Source of the DNA: Bacillus aerolatus
GTDB lineage: Bacteria > Bacillota > Bacilli > Bacillales > Domibacillaceae
Direction of reading: 5' to 3'
DNA: 64,000 nt
Assembly (NCBI RefSeq): GCF_009183655.1
Contig: NZ_WEIO01000004.1
Span: forward strand, 62,001 to 126,000
Shown: in pieces, positions 15,664 through 27,369 of the stretch
Numbering within the stretch: the first letter of the stretch is position 1
Layout of the letters: each line of letters opens with the position of its first letter
Program-made: the position numbers and the translations under genes
Notes under the pieces: generated by a model
Databases searched by the model: none
Seen by the model: the letters and a program-made list of their open reading frames with translations, nothing else
What the model was told of the DNA's origin: nothing

Positions 15664-17067
15664 TTATTCTTCGAGCTGGTAACCATGATGGAGCAGCTTC
15701 CACTCCATCACATCGCGCAAAAATTCAGGCATAAAATATGTTTTTACCGGTGCCCGGTAAATTTCCGGAAAAAACTGGCCGTATGCGAACATATCGAGTG
15801 TCGCCAGCTTGTACTGTTTATCGGGATGGATGTCCTCGCCTCCCACAGTAAATAAATAATGGTCCAAGTCCGCTTCTAAGCGGTCGTACACAAACTGGCC
15901 CATCAATTTTCCTCTAAAGCCCAGTCCTTTAATCACTAAATGCGGCCATTTATCGTCCAGTGTTTGTTTTAACACCTCTTTTAGCTCTGCTCCTGAAAGC
16001 TCGATAAGGCATGGATTAATCGGATGAGGCAGCATTTTGTGAATGTCATATTTCGTGACGATGCCGGCTTCAAGACCTTCAAGCACAATACCGGCATTTA
16101 AAATAGCACAATCTGCCCCGCACCACTCTCTCAGCGCTTCACAAAGAAGCTGTGGCAGCTCGGAAGGGGCAAACCATTCACTCGAAAGTGGAGCAGGCAA
16201 ATGAACAACTGGCTGACTAAGCGCCTGCTTTCCCGCCTCAATAAACTTATTGACTTGCCTTTGTTCATCCAGCGGCGCGTCCAATTCTTCACTCGTTTTA
16301 TACACGCGTGCTTTTTTGCCAGTTATCTGCTTTCTTTCTATATCCACTTCAATCATAACGTGGCCGACATAATAACCGAACTTTCCAGCCGCCGCTAATA
16401 GCGTGCCATTGACTTCTTTTCCTTCGTGCAGCAAATGGTGGGTATGAGCGCCAATCACAACGTCCGCTTCCGGAATTTCAAGAGCTATTTTTTCATCCTC
16501 ATAGATGCCTAAATGAGAGAGAACAACGATTAAATCCGCTTGCTTGCTTAATTCGTTTACTTGTTTTTTCAATTCTTCTATAGGCGGTGTCAACTTCCAT
16601 CCGAGCTGTTCATATGCTCCCGAAAAAAAAGCCGTGGCTCCAGTTAATCCAATTTTCATTCCGTGAGATAACTCGAACACAATGGAAGGAAGCGCCCACT
16701 CCGGACGCTCACCGCTTTCGTAAAAAAGGTTGGCGAGCGTGACCGGAAATAAAGCATTGTCATACAAAGTATCGAGTCCTTCTTTCGGCAAGGTGATGCC
16801 TTCGTTATTCCCAATTGTCACTGCATCATAATTTGCTTCATTCAGCAAGTCAATGTTTCCTTTGCCGAGCGTGCCTTCAGTCATCGGATGCGACCGGTCC
16901 ACGTGATCGCCCAAGTCAAAAATGAACACGTCTTCCCCCTCTTCTTCATGCCACTTCTTACGGTCTTGAAGAAAGCGGCGGATCCGCGGCCAATTTTCAA
17001 AATGGCTGTGAAGATCATTCGTATGATAAACATGGATCGTTTTCTTCAAACTTTCACCCCATTCCAT
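15664..17067 (-). CDS. yunD: Metallophosphoesterase / 5'-nucleotidase family protein YunD
   Basis: A 467-residue two-domain protein. The N-terminal calcineurin-like phosphoesterase domain shows YHTNDLHSHFENW, DLGDHVDRS, TIGNNEG, VVLSHLG and GAHTHH. The C-terminal 5'-nucleotidase domain has ALREWCGADCAILNAG, YDIHKMLPHPI and GGEDIHPDKQYKLATLDMFAYG. It lacks a signal peptide, so it acts in the cytosol, unlike secreted 5'-nucleotidases. The ATG at 17067 overlaps the yunE stop by one base (TAATG), suggesting coupling; a TTG at 17049 after GGGGTGA would give an N terminus closer to the family. Confidence 0.88.
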   Translation of the reverse strand: MEWGESLKKTIHVYHTNDLHSHFENWPRIRRFLQDRKKWHEEEGEDVFIFDLGDHVDRSHPMTEGTLGKGNIDLLNEANYDAVTIGNNEGITLPKEGLDTLYDNALFPVTLANLFYESGERPEWALPSIVFELSHGMKIGLTGATAFFSGAYEQLGWKLTPPIEELKKQVNELSKQADLIVVLSHLGIYEDEKIALEIPEADVVIGAHTHHLLHEGKEVNGTLLAAAGKFGYYVGHVMIEVDIERKQITGKKARVYKTSEELDAPLDEQRQVNKFIEAGKQALSQPVVHLPAPLSSEWFAPSELPQLLCEALREWCGADCAILNAGIVLEGLEAGIVTKYDIHKMLPHPINPCLIELSGAELKEVLKQTLDDKWPHLVIKGLGFRGKLMGQFVYDRLEADLDHYLFTVGGEDIHPDKQYKLATLDMFAYGQFFPEIYRAPVKTYFMPEFLRDVMEWKLLHHGYQLEE

Positions 17068-17888
17068 TACGCCAGTCCATCATAAATTAATCGTATGCCG
17101 ATCAAAATTAAAATTATTCGCAGGGCGGTCACAAGTGTTTTGGACTGCAGCCGCGTGTTTAAGTAAGCGCCGAATTTGGCGCCAAACCAGGCACCTGGCA
17201 CTAAAGCGGCCGCATAAAGCCAGAGTACGTTTCCTAAAGCCACGTGCGTGACCGAACTGACTACCGACGACAAAAAGATCATGAACATTGACGTCGCCAC
17301 GGCTACGTGCGGCGGAAACGCAAAAAGCAAAATCATCGCGGGCACCATAAGCGATCCGCCGCCAATTCCGAATACCCCCGAACAAAAACCGACGAAAAAA
17401 GCGATGCAGATCGCCGTGCCCGGTTGAAAGCTATATGTATAGACCTCGCCGCTCCGCTCTGTAAATTCACGGACAACTCCACCTTTGTGCTTTGATGGAA
17501 GCGGCTTTATTTTCGAGCGGATCATTAAAACAAACGCCATCAATATCATAAAAATCCCAAAGTAGATGTTGAAAGAATCGGCGCTCAGCGTTTTATTAAC
17601 AAAAGCGCCCACAATCCCGCCAGGTCCGCTCCCTGCGAAAAACAGCACCCCGCTTTTATAATCAACAGTTTTATGTTTCATGTAAGCTAGTGTGGAAGAC
17701 AAGCCAGTAAAGATCATAATAACGAGCGATGTCCCGACCGCCTGCTGCGGAGAGATCCCCATTAATAAAGTTGTTGCTGTGCCGAAAAAAAGAAGAGCCG
17801 GTACGATTATGACTCCACCGCCAAGACCCACGAGTGCCCCAAGTGAGCCGGCTGTAAATCCGATCGCCGCGAGCAGCATCCATTCCAT
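17067..17888 (-). CDS. yunE: TauE/SafE (DUF81) family membrane transporter YunE
   Basis: A 273-residue membrane protein with about eight helices in two halves, each opening with the family repeat: GSLGALVGLGGGVIIVPALLFF near the N terminus and GVFGIGGGSLMVPAMILL after the central loop. Members export sulfite, sulfoacetate or other organic sulfur anions; the substrate here is unknown. It lies between yunF and yunD on the same strand with one-base overlap to yunD, so the three probably form one transcript. Confidence 0.88.
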   Translation of the reverse strand: MEWMLLAAIGFTAGSLGALVGLGGGVIIVPALLFFGTATTLLMGISPQQAVGTSLVIMIFTGLSSTLAYMKHKTVDYKSGVLFFAGSGPGGIVGAFVNKTLSADSFNIYFGIFMILMAFVLMIRSKIKPLPSKHKGGVVREFTERSGEVYTYSFQPGTAICIAFFVGFCSGVFGIGGGSLMVPAMILLFAFPPHVAVATSMFMIFLSSVVSSVTHVALGNVLWLYAAALVPGAWFGAKFGAYLNTRLQSKTLVTALRIILILIGIRLIYDGLA

Positions 17889-17903
17889 CTGCAGCCCCCC
17901 TTT

Positions 17904-18749
17904 TTAAAATAAATCCAGCTGGCGTGAAGCCAGAGTTTCGTATGTAACACCGGATAAATCAATAAACTGCTTGGCATTATCCGCCGCATCACCGCCCGAA
18001 TTGTTGTTGAATAGTACGTACACATGCCGGCTTTGTTTTTGCAGCTCTTTGGTAAAACTAACCCATTGATTTAATTCGTTTTCATTGTAGCGGTATAAAT
18101 AGCGTACGTCCCGCCAGTTTTTATTGCCTTGCTTGCGCCACCCTTGTCTGTTACGGCCATGCAGGCGCACGAGAGTTTTTTCCGGGTCGGTCGCCTGTAA
18201 AATAATCGGTACAGAGCCTTCTCCGGCCTGCGGTTCATCGCAAACCGTATGGATCCACTTTTCTTTCCGCAGAAAATCAATCGTTTTCTCTAAGAAGGCA
18301 GCCGAATACCATGATTGGTGACGAAACTCGACAGCGAGCGGCACACCGCCCATCTGTTCTTTGCAATACCGCAAATACTCGACATTTTTGCGCTGACAGT
18401 CGAACCACGGCGGAAACTGAAACAACACCATCGCCAGTTTCCCTGCTTCCGTCATTGGCGCAAGCGACTGCAAAAATGCTTCAAACATCTCTTCTTTCGT
18501 CTCAAACGGGATATCTCCCCGCTCGTGCCCCGTCATCCCTTGATACGCCTTCACGATAAACTGAAATCCTTCAGGCGTCTCGTCGACCCACTTTTGCATA
18601 TTGCGCAGCGGCTGGACCGCGTAAAAGCTCGCATCGACTTCCACCGCTGGAAAATGGGCACCGTATTCTTTTAGCTTGTCCCGAGAAGCAATTCCGCTTT
18701 TATAAAGCGTATTATGATCTCCCCACCCGGTTACACCAACATACAACAT
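17904..18749 (-). CDS. yunF: DUF72 family protein YunF
   Basis: A 281-residue TIM-barrel-like protein. VGVTGWGDH, FPAVEVDASFYA, FQFPPWFDC, AVEFRHQSWY and VYVLFNNNSGGDAADNA are DUF72 signatures. The function is unknown. Start ATG at 18749 (MLYVGVTGW) follows GGTGAGGTGGAG and fits the family; the longer frame to 18857 would extend into the right end of the TnpB element and is rejected. The insertion sits about 28 bp upstream of the start, so the native promoter has probably been displaced. Confidence 0.88.
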   Translation of the reverse strand: MLYVGVTGWGDHNTLYKSGIASRDKLKEYGAHFPAVEVDASFYAVQPLRNMQKWVDETPEGFQFIVKAYQGMTGHERGDIPFETKEEMFEAFLQSLAPMTEAGKLAMVLFQFPPWFDCQRKNVEYLRYCKEQMGGVPLAVEFRHQSWYSAAFLEKTIDFLRKEKWIHTVCDEPQAGEGSVPIILQATDPEKTLVRLHGRNRQGWRKQGNKNWRDVRYLYRYNENELNQWVSFTKELQKQSRHVYVLFNNNSGGDAADNAKQFIDLSGVTYETLASRQLDLF

Positions 18750-18776
18750 CGAACTCCACCTCACCTTTATTTTATC

Positions 18777-18980
18777 TTGAACCCTCCCGCCACTTAACAC
18801 TCTTTCGAGTTGTTTGAAGTGGGGGATTCTTTTTCCTGCGAACACCAGTGTATCCACCAGTTATTAAGCAGGCGATCCCCGCAGTTCCTGCGGTTAGGTC
18901 GTACAAGCGGCTCACGTCTCCGACAATGCATCTAACGTTAACCTTCTTAGTGCTTCATTTTTAAGGTTGGCGGCTGCGTT
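18777..18980 (-). ncRNA. Candidate TnpB guide RNA scaffold (omega RNA)
   Basis: TnpB nucleases use an RNA from the 3' end of their gene through the right end of the element, with a guide taken from flanking DNA. Here the stretch after tnpB has CCGCAGGAACTGCGG and the CCCCCACTT / AAGTGGCGGG hairpins expected for such a scaffold. The guide would start at about 18776 and read GATAAAATAAAGGTGAGG, which is the yunF leader including its ribosome site. The 5' limit is a guess. Confidence 0.55.
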
Positions 18981-20033
18981 TTTATCTCTATCGTGATGCG
19001 TGTGGCAAGAAGGGCAGTCCCACTGACGCAAGACGAGACTTTTTACCTCTTTATGCTGATGACCGCAAGCGGAACAAAGCTGGCTGCTGGCGAATATTTT
19101 AGACACCACCACCACTTGTTTTCCATACCATTCTGCTTTGTATTCAAGCATGTGACGGAACTCTGACCAGCTTGCTTCGCTAATCGCTTTGGAAAGGTTG
19201 CGGTTTTTCAGCATATTCGATACTTGCAAATCCTCTATGCCTATGATGTCGTGGCTTTTGACAATATAGGTAGAAAGTTTGTCTAAGTAATCTTTTCTGG
19301 CATGGGTGATTTTCTCATGTAAGCGGGCAACCTGGATTCTTGCTTTATTCCAATTAGAGCCACCTTTTTTCCGTCTGCTCATGATGCGCTGTGCTTTCAC
19401 TAATCTTCGTTCTAATGTTCGGAAGAATCGAGGATTGCTGAATACTTCTCCTGTGCTTAGAATGGCGAAATCTTTTAAGCCGACATCTACACCAACAGAA
19501 GAGTTCATTTTAGGAAGTTCTTTTACTTCTGTTTCTATCAAGATAGATACATAATATTTTCCGCTCGGATTCTGCCTGATCGTTGCACTTAAAATCCGGC
19601 CTTCCACTTCCCGGCTTTTAGCAAACTTGACAAGTCCGAGTTTCGGAAGTTTGATTGTATGTTCAACAATGGCAATGTTCCCATTTGTGTGTTTTGTTTT
19701 ATAGGACTGAACATTGTTTTTCTTGGATTTGAAACGCGGAACATCATTTTGTTTTTTGAAAAAACGGTCAAACGCATCCGAAAGGTTTTCAAGGGAAGAT
19801 TGTAAGGCCACACTATCTGGCTCTTTTAACCAGGTGATTTCTTTCTTCAATTGCGTGAGTTGTTTGGAACATTTGTTGTAGGACAACCCTTTTCCTGTTT
19901 GCTTGTAGGAATCATTCCAAAGAGACAAAAAGTGATTGAATACAAACCGGCTGCAGCCGATTGTCTTATTAATTAAGACGGCCTGTTCTTCAGTAGGATA
20001 TATCCTGAATTTATAGGCCTTGTTCACCATCAT
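18912..20033 (-). CDS. tnpB: RNA-guided endonuclease TnpB (IS200/IS605 family)
   Basis: A 373-residue TnpB that looks intact. The N-terminal helical/HTH region ([22 protein letters not shown]) is followed by a RuvC domain with all three catalytic acids: Asp183 (GVDVGLKDF), Glu267 (IGIEDLQ) and Asp350 ([10 protein letters not shown]). The zinc ribbon has Cys320, Cys323, Cys340 and Cys343. Start ATG at 20033 lies five bases after GAGGAGGTGA; a GTG at 20042 is inside that site. TnpB cuts DNA at sites matching its guide next to a target motif and so helps the element persist. It is inserted between yunF and the suf operon. Confidence 0.92.
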   Translation of the reverse strand: MMVNKAYKFRIYPTEEQAVLINKTIGCSRFVFNHFLSLWNDSYKQTGKGLSYNKCSKQLTQLKKEITWLKEPDSVALQSSLENLSDAFDRFFKKQNDVPRFKSKKNNVQSYKTKHTNGNIAIVEHTIKLPKLGLVKFAKSREVEGRILSATIRQNPSGKYYVSILIETEVKELPKMNSSVGVDVGLKDFAILSTGEVFSNPRFFRTLERRLVKAQRIMSRRKKGGSNWNKARIQVARLHEKITHARKDYLDKLSTYIVKSHDIIGIEDLQVSNMLKNRNLSKAISEASWSEFRHMLEYKAEWYGKQVVVVSKIFASSQLCSACGHQHKEVKSLVLRQWDCPSCHTHHDRDKNAAANLKNEALRRLTLDALSET

Positions 20034-20443
20034 GACTTTCACCTCCTCGCGTCTCTTTATATACTTATTATGCCATATCAGTCATTAACTTCGTATTATT
20101 TCGGAAGTGAAATCAAGGAAAACAAACAGTCGTATGACGAGTTCCTAAAACACTTTTGAAAAGAGTTGGCGAATACAAAGAGAAAAAAGGATTTGGCGCC
20201 CGTACACAAACTATTTTTCATTTACTGCAAGTAGCACTCGAACAGTCGGACAATCGAGATAGACGAGGCTATCCCTTGTCCGAAGGCGATTCATCCCCTA
20301 CTTAATACTAGGCTGCGCCCTTCACGTATTTGAAGATGGGGGTATTCTCGCCTGAAAATCTGATAAAACGGTTCTTTCTTATGTATTATCCATTCACAGC
20401 CGAAAACTAACACAATTGGCCTTTTTGCTCATGACTCCCGCAC

Positions 20444-20560
20444 GTTGTTCGTCATTTCGGCCACTTTCTTCACGATTCCCACGCGTTGTTCAGCATTTTA
20501 GCGGCTTTCTTCACGATGTTCATGTGTTGTTCATCATTTCGGCTGCTTGCTTCATAATTC
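20444..20560. repeat. 41-bp phased tandem repeat, three copies
   Basis: The block GTTGTTC occurs at 20444, 20485 and 20526, exactly 41 bp apart; on the other strand each unit has TGAACAAC and, half a unit on, TGAAGAAA. The same two-half-unit design is found at 44928 and 49794. It lies between the TnpB element and the suf terminator. The gap 20034-20609 holds the left end of the element, this array and the terminator, and no gene. Confidence 0.75.
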
Positions 20561-20571
20561 CCCATAGAAAA

Positions 20572-20596
20572 AAGGGCTGTCTCGTGGACAGCCCTT
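20572..20596 (-). terminator. Terminator of the suf operon
   Basis: AAGGGCTGTC and GACAGCCCTT pair on the minus strand and run into TTTTTTC, 13 bp past the sufB stop. Confidence 0.92.
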
Positions 20597-20609
20597 CTGG
20601 ATAAAAAGA

Positions 20610-22007
20610 TTAACCGATTGAACCTTCCATTTCGAATTTGATCAGGCGGTTCATTTCGACCGCGTATTCCATTGGAAGTTCTTTTGTGAACGGCTCGATA
20701 AAGCCCATAACGATCATTTCTGTTGCTTCCTCTTCGGAAACGCCGCGGCTCATCAAGTAGAATAATTGTTCTTCAGATACTTTCGACACTTTCGCTTCGT
20801 GCTCGAGTGAAATGTTGTCGTTTAAGATTTCGTTGTAAGGAATCGTATCTGACGTCGATTGATTATCCATGATGAGCGTATCGCACTCAATGTTAGAGCG
20901 CGCGCCTTCCGCTTTGCGTCCGAAGTGGACAACGCCGCGGTACGTTACTTTTCCGCCGTGCTTCGAAATTGATTTCGATACGATCGTGGAAGACGTGTTT
21001 GGCGCCAAATGAATCATTTTCGCTCCGGCATCCTGATGCTGGCCTTTACCTGCTAAAGCGATAGAAAGCGTTAAGCCGCGTGCGCCTTCACCTTTTAAAA
21101 TGACCGCTGGATATTTCATCGTTAATTTCGAGCCGATGTTTCCGTCGATCCATTCCATTGTAGCGTTCGCTTCACACACCGCACGTTTCGTCACAAGGTT
21201 GTAGACGTTGTTCGCCCAGTTTTGAATCGTTGTGTAACGGCAGTACGCATCTTTATGGATAACAATTTCAACGACCGCACTGTGCAGGGAATTTGTCGTA
21301 TAAACAGGAGCTGTACAGCCTTCTACGTAGTGTACGTGAGAGCCTTCGTCCGCAATGATCAGTGTACGCTCGAATTGACCCATGTTTTCTGAGTTGATGC
21401 GGAAGTACGCTTGCAGCGGCGTATCTACTTTTACGCCTGGCGGTACGTAGATAAACGATCCACCTGACCAGACAGCGGAGTTCAATGCCGCAAACTTATT
21501 GTCTGTCGGCGGAATAACTGTTGCCCAGTATTTACGGAAAATATCTTCATTTTCCTTCAAAGCGGAATCCGTGTCTTTAAACACGATACCGAGATCTTCC
21601 AAATCTTCTTTCATGTTGTGGTACACTACTTCGGATTCATACTGTGCAGATACACCTGCCAAGTATTTTTGTTCCGCTTCAGGAATACCAAGCTTGTCAA
21701 ACGTCTGTTTAATTTCTTCCGGCACTTCATCCCATGAACGCTCTGTGCGCTCAGAAGGCTTTACGTAATAGTTGATTTCGTCAAAGTTTAACGGTGCTAA
21801 GTCTCCGCCCCATTGTGGCATAGCCATATTATAAAAATGTTCGAGCGATTTTAAGCGAAAGTCGAGCATCCATTGCGGCTCGTCTTTTAACTTAGAGATT
21901 TCTTCCACGATTTCACGTGTTAATCCACGCTCTGAACGGTAAACGGACACATCTTTATCTTTAAAGCCATATTTGTAATCCCCGATTTCCGGCATTTGTT
22001 TAGCCAT
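20610..22007 (-). CDS. sufB: Fe-S cluster assembly scaffold subunit SufB
   Basis: A 465-residue beta-helix protein that works with SufC and SufD as the SufBCD scaffold on which Fe-S clusters are built. Family blocks include [36 protein letters not shown] with its conserved cysteine, [17 protein letters not shown] and [18 protein letters not shown]. Full length. It is the last gene of the operon, 22 bp after sufU, with AGGAGG before the ATG at 22007. Gene order sufC-sufD-sufS-sufU-sufB is that of Bacillus. Confidence 0.97.
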   Translation of the reverse strand: MAKQMPEIGDYKYGFKDKDVSVYRSERGLTREIVEEISKLKDEPQWMLDFRLKSLEHFYNMAMPQWGGDLAPLNFDEINYYVKPSERTERSWDEVPEEIKQTFDKLGIPEAEQKYLAGVSAQYESEVVYHNMKEDLEDLGIVFKDTDSALKENEDIFRKYWATVIPPTDNKFAALNSAVWSGGSFIYVPPGVKVDTPLQAYFRINSENMGQFERTLIIADEGSHVHYVEGCTAPVYTTNSLHSAVVEIVIHKDAYCRYTTIQNWANNVYNLVTKRAVCEANATMEWIDGNIGSKLTMKYPAVILKGEGARGLTLSIALAGKGQHQDAGAKMIHLAPNTSSTIVSKSISKHGGKVTYRGVVHFGRKAEGARSNIECDTLIMDNQSTSDTIPYNEILNDNISLEHEAKVSKVSEEQLFYLMSRGVSEEEATEMIVMGFIEPFTKELPMEYAVEMNRLIKFEMEGSIG

Positions 22008-22029
22008 GATCTATTCCTCCTGTTAATTT

Positions 22030-24996
<2,967 letters not shown>

Positions 24997-25059
24997 GTCC
25001 GTCCTCCTAGTTATCCAACTTTCATGTATCAATGAAGAAGCAGCTTCTTCACTTTTGTC

Positions 25060-25233
25060 TTGCTCCAGGCGCTAGCGCGTACGCTGATCGAGCGCCTTCC
25101 GCTTTTCATTTGTCCAGCTGCAGGCGCTAGCGCGTACGCTGATTTCGCTCTCTCTGTCGGAGTCTGAAGAACGACTCCGACAGAGAGAGCTATAAATCCG
25201 CTATCGCGCTGATCGAGCGCCTTCCGCTTTTCG
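25060..25233. repeat. Long intergenic repeat, copy 4, with perfect 18-bp inverted repeat, inside the suf operon
   Basis: Two copies of the block GGCGCTAGCGCGTACGCTGAT at about 25067 and 25124, two of GATCGAGCGCCTTCCGCTTTT (first and last), plus TCCAGCTGCAGG. Between them lies an exact inverted repeat, arms 25147-25164 (GCTCTCTCTGTCGGAGTC) and 25173-25190 with an 8-nt loop. The block abuts the sufC stop codon and leaves only about 60 bp before the sufD start. Confidence 0.8.
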
Positions 25234-26013
25234 TTATTGACTTACTGTTTCGTCTTCGATGCCTAGTTCTTGTTTGATCCAGTCGTAGCCTTCAGCTTCA
25301 AGGCGATGAGCAAGCTCTGCTCCACCAGATTTAACAATGCGTCCCTCCATCATCACGTGGACGTGATCCGGTGTAATGTAGTTAAGCAGGCGTTGGTAGT
25401 GGGTGATCATTAAGCAGCCGAAGCTTTCGCCGCGCATTTCATTGATGCCTTCAGCAACAACTTTCAACGCATCGATATCAAGGCCAGAGTCGATTTCGTC
25501 AAGAATCGCGATTTTAGGTTTAATCATCATTAGTTGTAAAATTTCATTGCGCTTTTTCTCCCCGCCTGAGAAGCCTTCATTTAAATAACGCTGCGCCATA
25601 TCTTGGTCCATTTCTAAAAGGTCCATTTTCGAATCCATTTCGCGAATGAATTTCATCAAGGAAATTTCATTGCCTTCTTCACGGCGGCTGTTAATTGAAG
25701 AGCGCAAGAAATCGGCATTTGTTACACCGCTGATTTCGCTCGGATATTGCATCGCAAGGAAAAGGCCGGCACGCGCGCGTTCGTCTACTTCCATTTCCAA
25801 TACATCTTCACCGTCAAGCTCAATGCTTCCGCTCGTTACTTCATATTTAGGGTGGCCCATAATAGCTGCAGATAAAGTGGATTTACCTGTCCCGTTCGGT
25901 CCCATGATGGCGTGGAACTCTCCGCCTTTTATCTCAAGATTTACACCTTTTAAAATTTCTTTTCCGTCAATAGCTACGTGTAAATCTTTAATTATTAATG
26001 TTGAAGCTGTCAT
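25234..26013 (-). CDS. sufC: Fe-S cluster assembly ATPase SufC
   Basis: A 259-residue ABC-type ATPase that powers the SufBCD complex. Walker A is GPNGTGKST at 38-46, the signature is FSGGEKKRNEILQ, Walker B is IAILDEIDSGLD, and the H-loop is LMITHYQRLL. Start ATG at 26013 (MTAST) lies seven bases after GGAGG; the ATG two codons earlier is too close to that site. It is the first gene of the operon. Confidence 0.96.
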   Translation of the reverse strand: MTASTLIIKDLHVAIDGKEILKGVNLEIKGGEFHAIMGPNGTGKSTLSAAIMGHPKYEVTSGSIELDGEDVLEMEVDERARAGLFLAMQYPSEISGVTNADFLRSSINSRREEGNEISLMKFIREMDSKMDLLEMDQDMAQRYLNEGFSGGEKKRNEILQLMMIKPKIAILDEIDSGLDIDALKVVAEGINEMRGESFGCLMITHYQRLLNYITPDHVHVMMEGRIVKSGGAELAHRLEAEGYDWIKQELGIEDETVSQ

Positions 26014-26057
26014 GTCCATACCTCCGTCATTATCGAAAATGCACGATGTTTGTTGTC

Positions 26058-26109
26058 ATTCTCAATTTATTCTCATTACAATCTTATAACAAATGAAAAT
26101 TATATTCAA
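26058..26109 (-). promoter_or_regulatory. suf operon promoter with Fur-like heptamers
   Basis: TTGAAT (26104-26109), a 17-base spacer and TAAGAT (26081-26086) form a sigma-A-like promoter. Just downstream the heptamer TGAGAAT occurs twice 11 bp apart (26058-26064, 26069-26075); TGAGAAT also forms half of a Fur-like site at 48018-48032. Confidence 0.5.
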
Positions 26110-26241
26110 CCGGTCTGAACGAATTACACCGGATATTCAATGATAGTTCACTCTTTAGTCAACATCAAGAGAGCTGGCAGCCGCTTCCCTTTAGCTTTTC
26201 CGCTTCCCAGCTATCTTATTTGCATTTTTTCATATCATAAG

Positions 26242-26268
26242 AAAAGCCAGCGTCTCACGCTGGCTTTT
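26242..26268 (-). terminator. Terminator of the small 26295 gene
   Basis: AAAAGCCAGCGT pairs perfectly with ACGCTGGCTTTT around CTC, 27 bp after the stop codon. Confidence 0.85.
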
Positions 26269-26294
26269 CAATCGTTTCACTTCAATTGGCATAA

Positions 26295-26474
26295 TTATGA
26301 TAAATAGTTCGTAATTTTGCGGTTATGATCCGCAACCATCCGGCGGCTTTCCACATATTCCTCTTGACGTTGACGTTCAACATTCATTCTCACTTCATGA
26401 TTTTGGCGGTACACCTCGTATCCTATTCCATGGGATCCATGCATAGCCTTTTCCATACTTTCTGTGTACTGCAT
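26295..26474 (-). CDS. Small charged protein of unknown function (59 aa)
   Basis: A 59-residue reading frame that begins MQYTESMEKAMHG and ends VADHNRKITNYLS. It is rich in Glu, Arg and His (ERQRQEEYVESRR), with no membrane segment, and would form a long amphipathic helix. Support comes from natural codon use and from a terminator just downstream; against it, no clear ribosome site precedes the ATG at 26474. I do not recognise a family. The stretch 26475-26778 upstream is AT-rich and shows no gene. Confidence 0.5.
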   Translation of the reverse strand: MQYTESMEKAMHGSHGIGYEVYRQNHEVRMNVERQRQEEYVESRRMVADHNRKITNYLS

Positions 26475-26778
26475 ATTCAGTGAGTTTAACGAGTTAATGG
26501 GGAATCAATCCTTTCGGTTTTTAAAATCATTTTTTCTTACACTATTCATGGTAACAGGCTTTCCTTTTTTTCTCAAAAGGCATATAACTTCCTCTCACCT
26601 GCTCACACATGATTTTACGTGCTTACTATCATATATATAACCGCATACTTAAAATTTAAACCATATACTCTCCTATTCTTAATTTTCCGAAATTTCTTCT
26701 TGAGTAAATAAGCCCTTAAGTCGTTGGTATATAAGGAAAAACAAAAACTTATTTCTCTGTTTCTTTATTTATCATTTT

Positions 26779-27141
26779 TTAATGATTCATTTTCAACTCT
26801 TCGATTGCTTCTTGCACGAGAGTAACAGCCTGGCTCATCGCAGCTCCTCCACCGAAAGCAGCAGCTACACCGAGCGCCTCCAATATTTCTTTTTCACTGC
26901 AGCCCTGATCAAGACAGCCTTTCACGTGATAAATAATACAGTACTCATCCTGGGCAAACACACTGATCCCAAGGGCAATAAGTTGTTTTTCTTTTTGCGT
27001 GACTTCTCCTTCTTTAAAACACTCGGCTGTAAAGTTCTGATAATGCCGCGCAAGTTCTGGCATCTTTTCCGTAAACACACCAAGCCCTTCTTTATAATCA
27101 AGCAGCGCCGCTTCCATTGAAGTTAAATTTTCTTGGTCCAT
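26779..27141 (-). CDS. Carboxymuconolactone decarboxylase / AhpD-like family protein
   Basis: A 120-residue helical protein of the CMD/AhpD superfamily. The conserved helix reads [11 protein letters not shown], keeping a Cys-x3-His arrangement, though AhpD itself has Cys-x-x-Cys; the rest ([14 protein letters not shown] and [20 protein letters not shown]) fits well. Such proteins act as peroxidase-linked disulfide reductases or as decarboxylases. The partial motif suggests a redox or thiol role, but no reaction can be assigned. Start ATG at 27141 follows AGGAGG. It is a single gene between two units. Confidence 0.75.
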   Translation of the reverse strand: MDQENLTSMEAALLDYKEGLGVFTEKMPELARHYQNFTAECFKEGEVTQKEKQLIALGISVFAQDEYCIIYHVKGCLDQGCSEKEILEALGVAAAFGGGAAMSQAVTLVQEAIEELKMNH

Positions 27142-27259
27142 GTGATGACCTCCTCTATTTTTATCTTTTTTAATATGTAGCAAGCAAGATGACTTTATTC
27201 AGGAAAGAATGGCAGGAAAACATATAAGAGTATATTGATCGGAAGCCAGTTGTTATAGT

Positions 27260-27309
27260 TTGCGCACCTGCTTTTCGTATTTGTGCACGCACTTCTGAAC
27301 TTTATGCAC
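27260..27309. repeat. 21-bp phased repeat, GTGCACAAA variant, three units
   Basis: TTGCGCAC (27260), TTGTGCAC (27281) and TTATGCAC (27302) are spaced exactly 21 bp apart; on the other strand the unit reads GTGCACAAA. This resembles the TGAACAAA half-units of the arrays at 20444, 44928 and 49794. It lies just downstream of the metNPQ terminator. Confidence 0.6.
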
Positions 27310-27334
27310 CGCTGCTGCAGCTCTTCACAAGAAA

Positions 27335-27364
27335 AAACCTGCAAGGAGGCATCCTTGCAGGTTT
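27335..27364 (-). terminator. Terminator of metNPQ
   Basis: AAACCTGCAAGGA and TCCTTGCAGGTTT pair exactly; TTTTTTC follows on the minus strand. Confidence 0.92.
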
Positions 27365-27369
27365 CGTCA

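Larger units (their letters stand above)
18777..20362 (-). mobile_element. IS200/IS605-type element with tnpB only (no tnpA)
   Basis: The element runs, on the minus strand, from a left end near 20362 to a right end near 18777. The left end holds GGCGAGAATACCCCC and GGGGATGAATCGCC, which can pair. The right end holds GAATCCCCCACTTC and AAGTGGCGGGAGGGTTCAA, also able to pair; such subterminal hairpins and a TCAA-like right end are typical of this family. TTTAT (20363-20367) is a possible left target motif. Neither boundary is proven. No Y1 transposase TnpA is present; the plus-strand stretch 20100-20280 has only broken frames. It would need TnpA in trans to move. Confidence 0.7.

Noticed and set aside
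18750-18857. 36-residue extension of YunF
   Set aside because: It is translated from the right end of the TnpB element and has no counterpart in DUF72.
20100-20330. Possible remnant of a TnpA transposase upstream of tnpB
   Set aside because: Only short frames broken by stops are seen and none shows the HUH or catalytic tyrosine motifs of Y1 transposases.
20434-20570. Regular repeats resembling a CRISPR array
   Set aside because: The 41-bp units abut without unique spacers of constant length, the conserved word is only 7-8 bp, and no cas genes are near.
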